Shown: positions 1 through 7,916, counted from the first letter of the stretch. The stretch: 30,686 nucleotides of DNA from JAPLSN01 sp964482955 (GCA_964482955.1 CAYZZW010000040.1:1-30686); one strand, 5' to 3'. Made by a program: numbers and translations. The notes: generated by a model from the sequence alone, not told the origin.

Positions 1-236
1 GCCGCCGCGATGCGCTCGCTCGCGCCGCCGGCCGCGCCGCCGCCGGACAGATCTCCCTTGCTGTCGGCCGCGCACACCGGCACGCCGGCGTCCGAAAAAC
101 GTTCGGCGATCGACTGCAGCGTGACCGTCTTGCCGGTGCCGGTGGCGCCCGCCACGAGCCCGTGCCGGTTCGCCATGGAAAGCTCGATGAGCGCGTCGCC
201 GCCCTCGCCCCGCCCGATCAACGCCGTGTTCGCCAT
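1..236 (-). CDS. HerA/DUF853-type ATPase, N-terminal fragment (YjgR-like)
   Basis: Partial gene: it starts at ATG 236 and runs off the left edge. The visible N-terminus reads MANTALIGRGEGGDALIELS and is followed by a Walker A loop, GATGTGKTVT, near residues 26-35, then a stretch ending AADSKGDLSGG. A P-loop beside 'KGDLSG' is characteristic of the DUF853 family (E. coli YjgR), HerA-like ATPases of uncertain cell role. The start is supported by a GGAGGA ribosome-binding site about 6 bases upstream. Only about 78 residues are present, so the ATPase core cannot be checked. A plus-strand frame over the same bases is its shadow. Confidence 0.75.
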   Translation of the reverse strand, partial: MANTALIGRGEGGDALIELSMANRHGLVAGATGTGKTVTLQSIAERFSDAGVPVCAADSKGDLSGGGAAGGASERIAA

Positions 237-322
237 ACCGTCCTCCGTCCATGTTTCGTTTGTCACAGCATACGCGCGACCCGGCATCGATTCAAGGCGA
301 CCGAAGATCCCCCGAAGGCATT

Positions 323-351
323 TTGATTTTTATCGAAAAGGGTTTTATAAT
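323..351 (+). promoter_or_regulatory. Sigma-70-type promoter of the 38-residue protein gene
   Basis: TTGATT (323-328) and a perfect TATAAT (346-351) are separated by exactly 17 bases in an AT-rich patch inside otherwise GC-rich sequence. Transcription would start near 358, leaving a leader of about 70 bases before ATG 429. This is the best match to the textbook sigma-70 consensus in the window. Confidence 0.8.
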
Positions 352-365
352 GAAGGGCGAAGTTC

Positions 366-391
366 TTTCGAAAGTCGGACGACTTTCGAAA
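366..391. promoter_or_regulatory. 12-bp inverted repeat in the leader (possible operator or RNA hairpin)
   Basis: TTTCGAAAGTCG (366-377) and its exact complement CGACTTTCGAAA (380-391) are separated by two bases. Each arm itself contains the 8-base palindrome TTTCGAAA. The element lies about 8 to 34 bases after the predicted transcription start. It could bind a dimeric repressor as DNA or fold into a 5' leader hairpin. The sequence does not say which. Confidence 0.6.
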
Positions 392-428
392 TCGGTTCGG
401 GTATCAGCAACGACAAAGGAGCGTCATC

Positions 429-545
429 ATGGCCGGTAAGGACAAGCAGGCGAAAGAACCCAAGAAGAAACCGCAGAAGACCCTCAAGGAAAAGCGCAAG
501 GAAAAACACGAAAAGGAAGCGCAGAAGCGTTCCGACGAAGCGTGA
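429..545 (+). CDS. Small Lys/Glu-rich protein, 38 residues
   Basis: The frame starts at ATG 429, which has an AAAGGAG ribosome-binding site 7 bases upstream, and ends at TGA 543-545. About a third of the residues are lysine and a fifth glutamate, in runs such as KEPKKKPQK and KEKRKEKHEKE; there is no hydrophobic stretch. Composition predicts a disordered or helical charged peptide, perhaps binding nucleic acid or ribosomes; this is inference. It belongs to no family I recognise. The case for a real gene is its complete set of signals: consensus promoter, leader with dyad, good ribosome-binding site and an intrinsic terminator about 35 bases after the stop. It appears to be a single-gene transcript. 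Confidence 0.7.
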   Translation: MAGKDKQAKEPKKKPQKTLKEKRKEKHEKEAQKRSDEA

Positions 546-547
546 TC

Positions 548-1489
548 ATGACGATGGTTCGGCGCAGTCGCCGGACGCCGCCGGCCGGACCTTCCGGCCG
601 GTTTTTTTTCGCCCGGAACCCGCGCGTCGCCGCGTTCGCCGTGTGGGCATGCGTCGCCGCCACGCTCGCCGCCGAACCCGGGCGACCAGCGTTCCTCGAT
701 GAAGCACCCGTCTTCGCCCCGGAACCCGCGTTCCTGCCGCGAGTCGGAGCGTCGCTCGATGCGCGGCAGGGACTCGATCAAACCGGCGAACCGCTCTTCG
801 GCCACGCGCTCGAAACCGCCGCGACCTTCGATTTCTACTCGTCGCCCCGCTTCGCGCTGTCGGGCCATTCACGCTCGATCTTCGACTTTTCGGCCAATCC
901 GCTCGGCCCATTCCTCTTCAAGACCCGCCAGCTCGTCAGCGTCCTCGGCTTGCGCGCATCCATGCTCGCGGGCCCGACGGTCGTCGGCGCGACGTACCGG
1001 CACGACTGCGCGCACGGCATCGGGGACGACGGCGGGCGCGAGCCCATCCACGACGGCTTCGGACTCTTCGCGCGCCCGGCCGCTCCCTTCGTGTTCGACG
1101 CTATCGGCGGTCGCGGCGAAGTCGACGGCATGGCGGACATCGAGTTCTTCGTCCCTCCGATGTTCCAACAGGCGCCCTTGGACGCGGACCGGTTCCGGCT
1201 ATCGCTCGCCGCGTCCGCATCTCCCGTGAAAATGGGAAACGTCTTCGCCCTCGCGCTCGACGGCCGGCTCGCGGCCTTCGTCCGCGCGGATCAGTCGGAT
1301 CCCGACGCGTCCCTGATTTTGGAAATGGACTGGTCGCTCGCGCTGGCCCTCGAGGCGCGCGGCGACTCGGGCAAGGCGCGGCTCTACCTGTCGCTCGAGC
1401 GCGTCACTGACGCGTGGCGCGACGCCGACGCCACGGACCATCTCGTGCCCGCGTTCGGCCTGTCGTTTTCGGGCGGCTTCGGACGCTGA
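548..1489 (+). CDS. Probable exported outer-envelope protein of unknown function
   Basis: The open frame is about 313 residues from ATG 548 (GTG 542 and ATG 554 are alternatives). A basic N-terminus precedes a hydrophobic stretch, VAAFAVWACVAATLAA, that looks like a signal peptide cleaved near residue 43. The mature part has many alternating hydrophobic/polar stretches and ends in an aromatic/Gly-rich FGLSFSGGFGR, which fits an outer-membrane beta-barrel, but no family is recognised. No good ribosome-binding site precedes any candidate start. The terminator of the preceding gene encodes the Phe run of the N-terminal region, so expression needs read-through, an internal promoter or a different start. 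The 3' end converges on the M48 peptidase gene. Confidence 0.6.
   Translation: MTMVRRSRRTPPAGPSGRFFFARNPRVAAFAVWACVAATLAAEPGRPAFLDEAPVFAPEPAFLPRVGASLDARQGLDQTGEPLFGHALETAATFDFYSSPRFALSGHSRSIFDFSANPLGPFLFKTRQLVSVLGLRASMLAGPTVVGATYRHDCAHGIGDDGGREPIHDGFGLFARPAAPFVFDAIGGRGEVDGMADIEFFVPPMFQQAPLDADRFRLSLAASASPVKMGNVFALALDGRLAAFVRADQSDPDASLILEMDWSLALALEARGDSGKARLYLSLERVTDAWRDADATDHLVPAFGLSFSGGFGR
581..609 (+). terminator. Intrinsic terminator after the small basic protein gene
   Basis: CCGGCCGGA (581-589), a 3-base loop, TCCGGCCGG (593-601), then eight T residues (602-609). A perfect 9-bp GC-rich stem with a U tract is a classical rho-independent terminator for the gene at 429-545. It lies inside the reading frame of the next gene. 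Confidence 0.85.
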
Positions 1490-1526
1490 ACGCCGCCTGA
1501 GCCGCGCCCGACGCGATGATCGCCGT

Positions 1527-2561
1527 TCAACTGCCGGGGAACAAACCCTTGAGCGCGTCCATCGCGGCCTGCGCCGCCTTGCCGAGCCCCTCGCCCAAGC
1601 CGGACGCGATCGCGCCGAGGTCGGACCCCGCCGACTTGAACGCCTGTCCCATGGGATCCGCGCTCTTTTCGAACTCCGATTTGTAGAAATCGAAGCCGAC
1701 CTTCACGTCGTTGGCCGGATCGCCCGGCGCGACGCTCCTCTTGAGGTACACGCCGTCGAGGATCGTCTTGTAGTGGCCGGACGCGGCCCAGTTCCGCAGT
1801 TCGGACAGGCGCGTGACGGGGAAGGGATGCGAGATGAAGGCCGTGTTGAGCACCTTGAAGAAGCCGTCGAGGATGGTGTTCGAGTTCTCGTACTCCGCGG
1901 CCTGCTCGAAGAAGTCGTTCATGTTGAGCTGGGACAGGTCGTCGCCGCCGGCCATTTTCATGAGGAGCGTGTAGCACGGCTCCTCCGACTGCAGCGCGAG
2001 GAGGCCGACGCGGTCCGCGGTCAGCTCGCTGCGGCGATCCCACTCGGACAGCGCCAGCATGAGCGGCAGGATGACGAGCTCGCCGCCGGGCACGGCGTTC
2101 ACCGCGAGGTTCGAGAGGAACCAGATGAGTGTCTTGTAGAGCGCGTGCCCGGACATCACGTGGCCCATCTCGTGCGCGACGACGGCCTTGAGCTCCTCGT
2201 CGGTGAGCGACGCCACGGTGGCGTTGTTCATCACGATGAAGGGCTTGTCGACCCCGTACACGCCCGCGTTGAAGAACGGGCTGCGGGTGACGAAGATGTC
2301 GGGACGGTACGGCCAGTCGAAGGTGCGGACGACATCCCCCACCATCGCGTACAGCTTGGCGTACTGGCGCGGCGTCGCCTTGACCGAGGAGGCCAGGTGG
2401 ACGAGGCGCATCGAGCGCTCGGCGGTGGCGCCCTGCAGCACGCGGAAGATGTCGTCGAGGCCCTTCACGCCCCGGATGGCGGCGAGCGTCGCGCGGTCCG
2501 CGGGATGTTCCCAGGATTTGGGATCGATATCGGGAAACGTCTTGTTGCGTTCGACCAGCAT
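1527..2561 (-). CDS. M48-family zinc metallopeptidase
   Basis: 344 residues. The zinc-binding HEMGH (His130, Glu131, His134) is followed by a hydrophobic segment (about 143-172) and then SELTADR with the third ligand Glu179; this spacing is the M48 (HtpX/Oma1-like) arrangement. Such enzymes cleave misfolded membrane or envelope proteins. There is no N-terminal signal peptide, and the single strong hydrophobic stretch could anchor it in or at the membrane. Start ATG 2561 has a GAGGAG ribosome-binding site. The C-terminus is rich in Ala/Gly. It is transcribed alone, downstream of the radical SAM gene, with about 120 bases between them. The substrate cannot be told from sequence. Confidence 0.85.
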   Translation of the reverse strand: MLVERNKTFPDIDPKSWEHPADRATLAAIRGVKGLDDIFRVLQGATAERSMRLVHLASSVKATPRQYAKLYAMVGDVVRTFDWPYRPDIFVTRSPFFNAGVYGVDKPFIVMNNATVASLTDEELKAVVAHEMGHVMSGHALYKTLIWFLSNLAVNAVPGGELVILPLMLALSEWDRRSELTADRVGLLALQSEEPCYTLLMKMAGGDDLSQLNMNDFFEQAAEYENSNTILDGFFKVLNTAFISHPFPVTRLSELRNWAASGHYKTILDGVYLKRSVAPGDPANDVKVGFDFYKSEFEKSADPMGQAFKSAGSDLGAIASGLGEGLGKAAQAAMDALKGLFPGS

Positions 2562-2614
2562 ACGGACTCCTCGTGGAAAAATCGGCGTGACCGCGTTTCG
2601 CGGCCCGGCCCGTC

Positions 2615-2643
2615 ATTCTAACGCGGACGCCGTCCCGTTGAAA
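2615..2643 (-). promoter_or_regulatory. Candidate promoter of the M48 peptidase gene
   Basis: On the minus strand, TTTCAA (2638-2643) and TAGAAT (2615-2620) are 17 bases apart, giving a start near 2608 and a leader of about 47 bases. The -35 matches the consensus at three of six positions, so this is tentative. Confidence 0.4.
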
Positions 2644-2681
2644 GCGGCGGCGGCCGCGGCTCGTCGACCGTCAGACGTTCG

Positions 2682-4892
2682 CTACACGACGACGAGGCCT
2701 TTGTCTCGGAAGAGGCGGTAGACGCCGGCGCCGTCCGCCAGCTCCGCGAAGGGCAGCCCGTCGCGTTCGCCGGCCAGCCGCTCGATCGTCGCGAGCGCGC
2801 GGCTTGCGGAAACGCCCGCCGGATCCTTTCCGCCCGGCAACTCGTGTTCCTCGCCGGCATATTCCCAGACGGCGCCGCCGCGGCGTTTGACGGGCCGAGA
2901 AGCCAGCCAGTACGCGCGGCCGTCCGGTTTTGGCGGTGCCAAGAAGGCGTCCGACACCGCGCGCCGGTAGAGCGACTCGACAAAATCCGGCGCGATCCGC
3001 GGCCTGGGAAAGCCCTTCGGCAGGAACGACGCGGCCGCGCGGCCGGTATCGCCTTCGTCCATCCACGCCGACAGCGCGCGGTCGAGCGGCTCCGTCCAAC
3101 GGTCGAAGCGCTCCGAGTTTTCGAATCCGAGATCGTTCGACGCGAAACTCGCCTGCGCGTCGATCGGCCGCAGCTCGGGGCGCGCGCCGACCTTCCATTC
3201 ATTGTACATGAGCGAATGGCGCGTGAGCGTGAAGCGGTGCCAGAACGCCGAGTCGACGAGACCCGCCGCGAAAAGCTGCCGCACGATCTCCATCGAGTCC
3301 GCGATGTCCGCGTCGTCCTGGCCCGGGAAGCCGTAGATGAGGTAGGAGTGGACGAGGACCCCCGCGCTCCCGAAGGCTTCGAGCGCGCGGACGACGCCGG
3401 CCAGCGTGACGCCCTTCCCCGTCATCGACAACCCGCGCTCCGTCGCGATCTCGAGCCCGCCCGACGCCGCCACGAAGCCGGAGTCCGCGAGGAAGGCGCA
3501 GAGGTCGCGCGTCCAGAAGGGATCGAAGCGCACGTTCCCCCAGAACGAAAACGGCTTGGCCAGGCGGCGGTTCGCGCGGGCGAACGACAGGAGCGACGGC
3601 AGCGGCAGCGCCTCGTCGACGAAGTGGATGCCGGACAGGCCGGTCCGTTCGGCGGCGGCCTGCGCCGCCTCGAGGAGGCGCGTCGCGTTCGCCGGCACGA
3701 AGCGGCCTACGTAATCGAGTTCCGTGTCGCAGAACGCGCACTTCCGCCAGTAACAGCCGTGCGCCAGGTGGTACTTGAGCCAGGGCGCGTCGTTCCAGAG
3801 GCGGTGCATCGGGTTGGTCGAGTCGAGGACTTTCGGCAGGGCGCCGAAGTCCGCGGAACGGTAGTCGGGGAACACGTCGCGAAGCGCCCACGTCTCGTTC
3901 GCCGCGAAACGCTCCGCCTCCGGGCACCCGATGACCGACCCGACCGAGTTCGCGTCGTCCCTCTCGGGAAAGCCGTGGCGCTCGACCGCGCCGTCCGGGC
4001 CCGCCATCATCACGCGGTAGAGGCCGCCCGAGCCTCCCTCGAGCTCCTCGACGATCGACGCGAGCCCGCCGTAGCCCGCGTCGAAGACGAGCCGGTCGAA
4101 GTCCTTGAAGACCGCCGGGTCCGACAGGAGCCTGAGCTCCGTCGTCACGTAGCCGCCGCCCGCGACGACGAGCGTGCCGTCGCCGAACGCGGCCTTCGCC
4201 TCGCGCGCCGCCGCGATCGCGCCGGCCGCGCAGCCGGGGAACGGGATGGAGAGGCCGACGAGCGCCGGCTTGTCCTTCGCGCGCTGGCCGAAGAAATCCT
4301 TGAGCCACGGACGATAGAAGGTACGCATGAGGTAGCCGTCGGCGGCGGCGCGGACGAAGCCGTAATCGGCGCGGCTCGCGGCGATCCGTTCCGCGTAACG
4401 CACCGTGCCGTATTCGGGATCGAGCGCGTACGAGACGAGGTCGCCGAGGTCGTCGAGGATCCGCGTCGCCGCGGCGCGCGCGAAGTCGGACCCCGTCGGG
4501 CCTTCTTCATCGGACAGGAGGGCGTCGAGCCGGTTTCCGCGCGGCAACATCCGCTCGTTCGAAAGGAAGTGCGCCGCGGCGGGATCGGCCCCGCGGAGGA
4601 AGTCGATCACCGTGTCCGCGACCGCGAGATAGCGGTCCTTCTGCGAAAAGTAGCGTTCGAGCGCGCGCGCGGTCGCCGCGTCCGGCGCGGACCGCCCCGC
4701 CATCGCCTTCTCCGCGTCCTCGAACACCCGCTCGAGCCCGTGCCGCCCGAAGATCGCGCGGTGGAGCGGCGCCGTGTGGTCGGACGCCTCCGCGTCGTGG
4801 CCCGCCGCGCGCAGGAACGCCTCGAGGTAGTGCACCGCCGGGTAGGGCGAGTTGAACTGGACGAAGGGCGGCTGGATGAGCAGGACGCGCAT
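2682..4892 (-). CDS. B12-binding-type radical SAM enzyme
   Basis: 736 residues. The N-terminus MRVLLIQPPFVQFNSPYP and the region around GLSIPFPG and VVAGGGYVTTE look like the Rossmann-like cobalamin-binding half of B12-type radical SAM proteins. The radical SAM core follows, with its 4Fe-4S ligands in GCYWRKCAFCD (Cys380, Cys385, Cys388). The spacing is C-x4-C-x2-C rather than the usual C-x3-C-x2-C, a variant I associate with this B12-type group. Later core elements include LEIATERGL and YLIYGFPGQ. The product is unknown; known relatives do methylations and ring rearrangements. No ribosome-binding site precedes the start, but a TATAAT lies 7 bases before ATG, so translation may be leaderless. 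Confidence 0.8.
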   Translation of the reverse strand: MRVLLIQPPFVQFNSPYPAVHYLEAFLRAAGHDAEASDHTAPLHRAIFGRHGLERVFEDAEKAMAGRSAPDAATARALERYFSQKDRYLAVADTVIDFLRGADPAAAHFLSNERMLPRGNRLDALLSDEEGPTGSDFARAAATRILDDLGDLVSYALDPEYGTVRYAERIAASRADYGFVRAAADGYLMRTFYRPWLKDFFGQRAKDKPALVGLSIPFPGCAAGAIAAAREAKAAFGDGTLVVAGGGYVTTELRLLSDPAVFKDFDRLVFDAGYGGLASIVEELEGGSGGLYRVMMAGPDGAVERHGFPERDDANSVGSVIGCPEAERFAANETWALRDVFPDYRSADFGALPKVLDSTNPMHRLWNDAPWLKYHLAHGCYWRKCAFCDTELDYVGRFVPANATRLLEAAQAAAERTGLSGIHFVDEALPLPSLLSFARANRRLAKPFSFWGNVRFDPFWTRDLCAFLADSGFVAASGGLEIATERGLSMTGKGVTLAGVVRALEAFGSAGVLVHSYLIYGFPGQDDADIADSMEIVRQLFAAGLVDSAFWHRFTLTRHSLMYNEWKVGARPELRPIDAQASFASNDLGFENSERFDRWTEPLDRALSAWMDEGDTGRAAASFLPKGFPRPRIAPDFVESLYRRAVSDAFLAPPKPDGRAYWLASRPVKRRGGAVWEYAGEEHELPGGKDPAGVSASRALATIERLAGERDGLPFAELADGAGVYRLFRDKGLVVV

Positions 4893-4899
4893 GGGCTAG

Positions 4900-4905
4900 A
4901 TTATA
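4900..4905 (-). promoter_or_regulatory. -10 box placed for a leaderless radical SAM mRNA
   Basis: TATAAT reads on the minus strand at 4900-4905, with 7 bases before ATG 4892. By normal -10 geometry transcription would start at about 4893, one base before the start codon. A weak -35 (CTTTCA, 4923-4928) is 17 bases upstream. No ribosome-binding site lies between. Confidence 0.55.
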
Positions 4906-5009
4906 CCCGCCACGCGCGGAAGTGAAAGCCGTCGAAACGCGCCGAGGGCAAGCTCGACTACGAAGGCAAACTGTCGAGACGCTATTGGATCGATCTTCGC
5001 TGATACCGC

Positions 5010-5591
5010 TCAGCCCCGCCCCCGCGCGTTGACGATCTGCAGCAGCGTGCCGATCACGCCGATGAGGACGACTTCCGCGAAGGCGAAGGCGGCCAGGCGC
5101 GCGGCGAAGGGCCACGGGATGACCACGAACTCCGACGCCACGCCGCAGCCGAAGCCGACGGCCAGCAGCCACGCGAAGGTCCCGAACTTCACGCCGAGCT
5201 TCGCGCCGTCCGCGAGCAGCCCGACTATCCCCATGATCACCCACACAGCGGCGCCCCCGAGCAGGAAGCCGATGCGCTTGCCGTCGAAGATATCCTTGAT
5301 CGCGACGGGCGCCGGCACCGCCGCCGCGGCCGCCCGCGCGGGAGGGGCCGCGTCATCGAGGACGCGCTCGAACTCCGCCTTGACCGCGGCTTCCTTGATC
5401 TTGGCCTTGTCCACGGCGTTCGCCTTCGCGACGAAATCGAGCCGCGGCCCGAGCGTCAGGAACCCGAGCGCCGGCTTCACGAACACCGGGTACAGCGCCA
5501 GGCAGGCGGCGATCAGCGCGAGCGTCACGACGAGCGAGCGCTTGGACTTGAACGAGAACAGGCTGAAAAGCCGGGTGGCGAGAGCGAGCAT
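5010..5591 (-). CDS. Small integral membrane protein of unknown function
   Basis: 193 residues from ATG 5591, chosen because GAGGAGGA sits directly upstream; the same frame is open for thousands of bases further upstream, but only as antisense to other genes. One membrane segment lies near residues 20-40 (LVVTLALIAACLALYPVF). A charged, Ala-rich stretch follows (about 50-105), then three more hydrophobic segments toward the C-terminus. A four-helix inner-membrane protein is likely. No motif or family is recognised. Upstream lies an AT-rich patch with TTATCGATAA and then one copy of the interspersed repeat; the EamA gene diverges on the other side. Confidence 0.7.
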   Translation of the reverse strand: MLALATRLFSLFSFKSKRSLVVTLALIAACLALYPVFVKPALGFLTLGPRLDFVAKANAVDKAKIKEAAVKAEFERVLDDAAPPARAAAAAVPAPVAIKDIFDGKRIGFLLGGAAVWVIMGIVGLLADGAKLGVKFGTFAWLLAVGFGCGVASEFVVIPWPFAARLAAFAFAEVVLIGVIGTLLQIVNARGRG

Positions 5592-5623
5592 CGCGTCCTC
5601 CTCAGAACATCGCGTCACGGCAG

Positions 5624-5633
5624 TTATCGATAA
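5624..5633. promoter_or_regulatory. 10-base palindrome TTATCGATAA upstream of the membrane protein
   Basis: A perfect palindrome in a short AT-rich patch 33 bases before ATG 5591. This is where the promoter should lie, so it may be an operator or part of the promoter. No convincing -35 was found. Confidence 0.3.
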
Positions 5634-5650
5634 ATCACATATTGCGCGCC

Positions 5651-5738
5651 TCCGCGCGCGATGCGCGCGGACCGGGCTATCCGCTCCAAGTCCTCGGCGC
5701 CACGGCGCCTGCGGGCTTTCCGCTTCTATCCCTGGCGC
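5651..5738 (+). repeat. Interspersed bipartite repeat, copy A
   Basis: A 9-bp inverted repeat (5651-5659 with 5663-5671) is followed by unit 1 (5674-5694, beginning GGGCTATCCGCTCCAAGTCC). A short GGCGCC inverted repeat comes next, then unit 2 (5713-5738, beginning GGGCTTTCCGCTTCTATCCC). The two units are degenerate copies of each other. Unit 1 recurs at 29946-29965, unit 2 at 30040-30065, and related units lie on the minus strand at 16207-16271. All copies are intergenic. It fills most of the 274-base gap between two divergent genes. Confidence 0.7.
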
Positions 5739-5823
5739 CGGGACAAATCCGACCGCCGCTTCAACCTTACGCCTCCGGAGCCCCGAGCGCAAGCACGGAT
5801 CGCCCCCGGGGGCGCGATTCCGG

Positions 5824-5829
5824 TATACT
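5824..5829 (+). promoter_or_regulatory. -10 box upstream of the EamA transporter
   Basis: TATACT at 5824-5829 places the expected transcription start exactly at ATG 5836, the first codon of a 10-residue frame leading into the transporter gene. No -35 match is visible at the normal spacing. Confidence 0.45.
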
Positions 5830-5835
5830 GTCGCC

Positions 5836-5868
5836 ATGAAAGCCGCCCGCGTCGGAAGCCTTCCATGA
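5836..5868 (+). CDS. Possible 10-residue leader peptide coupled to the EamA gene
   Basis: The frame MKAARVGSLP starts at ATG 5836 and stops at TGA 5866-5868. That stop overlaps the transporter's ATG (5865-5867) as ATGA. With a -10 box ending 6 bases before ATG 5836, the peptide could be read from a leaderless mRNA and hand ribosomes to the transporter gene, which has only a weak ribosome-binding site of its own (GGAAG). The idea rests on geometry alone. Ten residues are too few to judge coding potential. Confidence 0.35.
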   Translation: MKAARVGSLP

Positions 5869-6701
5869 GTCTCGTCCTCGCCGCCCTGTCCTCGCTGTGC
5901 TACGGCGTCGGCGACTTCGCGGGCGGCTTCGCCGCCCGCCGGAGCCGCGTCATGTCCGTGCTCGCCGTCTCGCAGTCCGCGGGGCTCGTCCTCGCCGCCG
6001 TCTTCGTCGCCCTGGGACTCGCCGGCGCGCCGTCGGTTTCGGCGCTCGCGTTCGGCGGCGCGGCGGGCGTCTTCGGCACCGTCGGGCTCTGCGCGCTCTA
6101 CGACGGCATCGGCCGCGGGTCCGCCGGCATCGTGTCGCCGGTGGCCGCCCTGGTCGGCGCGGCCATCCCGGTCCTGTTCGGCTTCGCGCTCGGCGAGCGC
6201 CCCGGCCCGACGAGCCTCGTCGGCATGGGCCTCTGCCTCCCGGCCATCCTCCTTCTGTCGATGGAGCGCGTCTCCGGCCGCGGCGCCGAGGCGCGCCGCG
6301 CCGTGCTCACGGGGCTCGTCGCGAGCGCCGGCTTCGGCGGCTTCGTCATCCTCGTGTCGCGCACCGCGCCCGAATCCGGCATCTGGCCCGTCATCGCGGC
6401 GCGCTGCGTCTCGGTGGGCATCGTGCTCGCGGTCAACGCCGCGAAGCGCGAAGCCGGCCTGCCGGCGCGGGAAAGCCTCCCGTGGGCGGTCGGCGCGGGC
6501 ATCCTCGACATGGGCGCGAACATGCTCTTCCTCCTGTCGACGCGGCTCGGCTATCTTTCGCTCGCGTCCATCGTCATGTCGCTCTTCCCGGCGCCCACGG
6601 TGATCCTGTCCTGGCTCGTCTTCCGCGACCGCCCCGCGCTTACGCGAATCGCCGGACTGGCCCTCTCGCTCGCCGGCGTCGCGCTGATCGCCTTGAAATG
6701 A
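5865..6701 (+). CDS. EamA-family (DMT superfamily) transporter
   Basis: 278 residues from ATG 5865. Ten hydrophobic segments in two similar halves make up nearly the whole protein, as in two-repeat EamA exporters of the drug/metabolite superfamily. The first half opens with LAALSSLCYGVGDFAGGFAA; the second half ends ILSWLVFRDRPALTRIAGLA, a typical EamA end. It acts in the inner membrane. Substrates in the family include amino acids and other small metabolites and cannot be predicted here. The aminotransferase begins 18 bases after the stop, so the pair probably forms an operon. A longer upstream frame reads through the interspersed repeat and is not a plausible start. Confidence 0.85.
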   Translation: MSLVLAALSSLCYGVGDFAGGFAARRSRVMSVLAVSQSAGLVLAAVFVALGLAGAPSVSALAFGGAAGVFGTVGLCALYDGIGRGSAGIVSPVAALVGAAIPVLFGFALGERPGPTSLVGMGLCLPAILLLSMERVSGRGAEARRAVLTGLVASAGFGGFVILVSRTAPESGIWPVIAARCVSVGIVLAVNAAKREAGLPARESLPWAVGAGILDMGANMLFLLSTRLGYLSLASIVMSLFPAPTVILSWLVFRDRPALTRIAGLALSLAGVALIALK

Positions 6702-6719
6702 CGACGAAAGGAGCGTGAT

Positions 6720-7832
6720 ATGAGACCATTCGGGTTGGAGAGGTATTTTTCGAGGCACGAGTTCAGCGCGAAGTATCTGCTGGGGTCGAGCGATCCGGAA
6801 TCGATGGGCGCGGGCGAGCTGCTCGCGCTCGAGCCGGGCTCGGCGGAGCGGTTCAAGGACATCCGGCTCGGCTACACGGAAGTCCTGGGCGATCCGGAAC
6901 TGCGGAACCTGATCGCGGGCCGCTACGACGCCGTCGGCCCGGAGGGCGTCATGGTGTTCACGGGGGCGGAAGAGCCGATCTTCGCCTTCATGAACGCGGC
7001 CCTCGAGCCGGGCGACCATCTCGTCGTCCACTACCCGGCCTACCAGTCGCACTATTCGATCGCCGAAGCGCGGGGCGTCTCCGTGTCGAAGTGGACGGGC
7101 CGTCCGGAAAACGGCTGGGCGCCCGATCCGGACGAACTCCGGAAGCTCCTGCGTTCCGAGACGAAGGCCATCCTCGTCAACACGCCGCACAACCCGACGG
7201 GCTGGCACTTCGACCAGGCGGGCTTCCGCGAAGTCGTGGACGTCGCGCGCGAACGGAACCTGCTCCTCTTTTCCGACGAAGTGTACCGCGGCACCGAGCA
7301 CGACCCGAAGGATCGCCTGCCGAACGCGGCCGACCTGTACGAGCGCGCCGTCTCGCTCGGCTGCCTCAGCAAGAACGCGGGGCTCGCCGGGCTCAGGCTC
7401 GGGTGGATCGCCACCCGCGACGCGGAGGTCCTCTCGAAGCTCGCCGCCTTCAAGGATTACCTTTCGATCTCCAACTCGGCTCCGAGCGAATTCCTCGCGC
7501 GCATCGCCGTAAAGCACCTGGACGCGTTGTGCGAACGGAGTCGTCGCCTCATCGTCGCGAACCTCGACCTGCTCGAGGGCTGTTTCAAGCGCCACCCGGA
7601 ATTCTTCCGCTGGTCGCGCCCGCGCGCCGGCACGACGACCTTCCCCGCCTTCCTCGGGGGAGACGCCCTCGTCTTCACGGACCGCCTCGTCGAAGAGACG
7701 GGCATCATGCTCGTCCCCGGGACCTTCTTCGAGCTCCCCGGCCAGTACCTCCGCTTCGGCTACGGACGCGCGAACTTGAAAGAGGTGCTGCCCCGCTTCG
7801 AGCAATTCTTGAACGCGCATCCGATCGCGTAG
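6720..7832 (+). CDS. Class I/II PLP-dependent aminotransferase
   Basis: 370 residues from ATG 6720, with AAAGGAG 7 bases upstream. The fold-type I signatures are in order: GYTEVLGDPELR near residue 51, NTPHNPTGW with Asn158, FSDEVYRG with Asp186 and Tyr189, then SKNAGLAGLRLGW with the PLP-binding Lys218 and Arg226. It should transfer an amino group between an amino acid and a 2-oxo acid in the cytoplasm. The exact substrate is unknown. At 370 residues it is slightly shorter than AspC (about 396). The adjoining transporter could export or import the amino acid involved; that is inference. Confidence 0.88.
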   Translation: MRPFGLERYFSRHEFSAKYLLGSSDPESMGAGELLALEPGSAERFKDIRLGYTEVLGDPELRNLIAGRYDAVGPEGVMVFTGAEEPIFAFMNAALEPGDHLVVHYPAYQSHYSIAEARGVSVSKWTGRPENGWAPDPDELRKLLRSETKAILVNTPHNPTGWHFDQAGFREVVDVARERNLLLFSDEVYRGTEHDPKDRLPNAADLYERAVSLGCLSKNAGLAGLRLGWIATRDAEVLSKLAAFKDYLSISNSAPSEFLARIAVKHLDALCERSRRLIVANLDLLEGCFKRHPEFFRWSRPRAGTTTFPAFLGGDALVFTDRLVEETGIMLVPGTFFELPGQYLRFGYGRANLKEVLPRFEQFLNAHPIA

Positions 7833-7916
7833 CGCAACCGCCGGCGCCGAGCGCTTCGGCATCGCGCCTGTCGCCCGGCGAGGCGACCGCCCCTTGAGGC
7901 GGGCCGGCCGCGCGGG

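Noticed and set aside
251..439. 62-residue plus-strand frame beginning in the HerA-gene leader
   Set aside because: It starts upstream of the promoter at 323-351, crosses the dyad, and has no ribosome-binding site.
5661..5864. N-terminal extension of the EamA transporter
   Set aside because: The extension is basic, crosses the intergenic repeat and lacks a ribosome-binding site; the hydrophobic EamA start is at ATG 5865.
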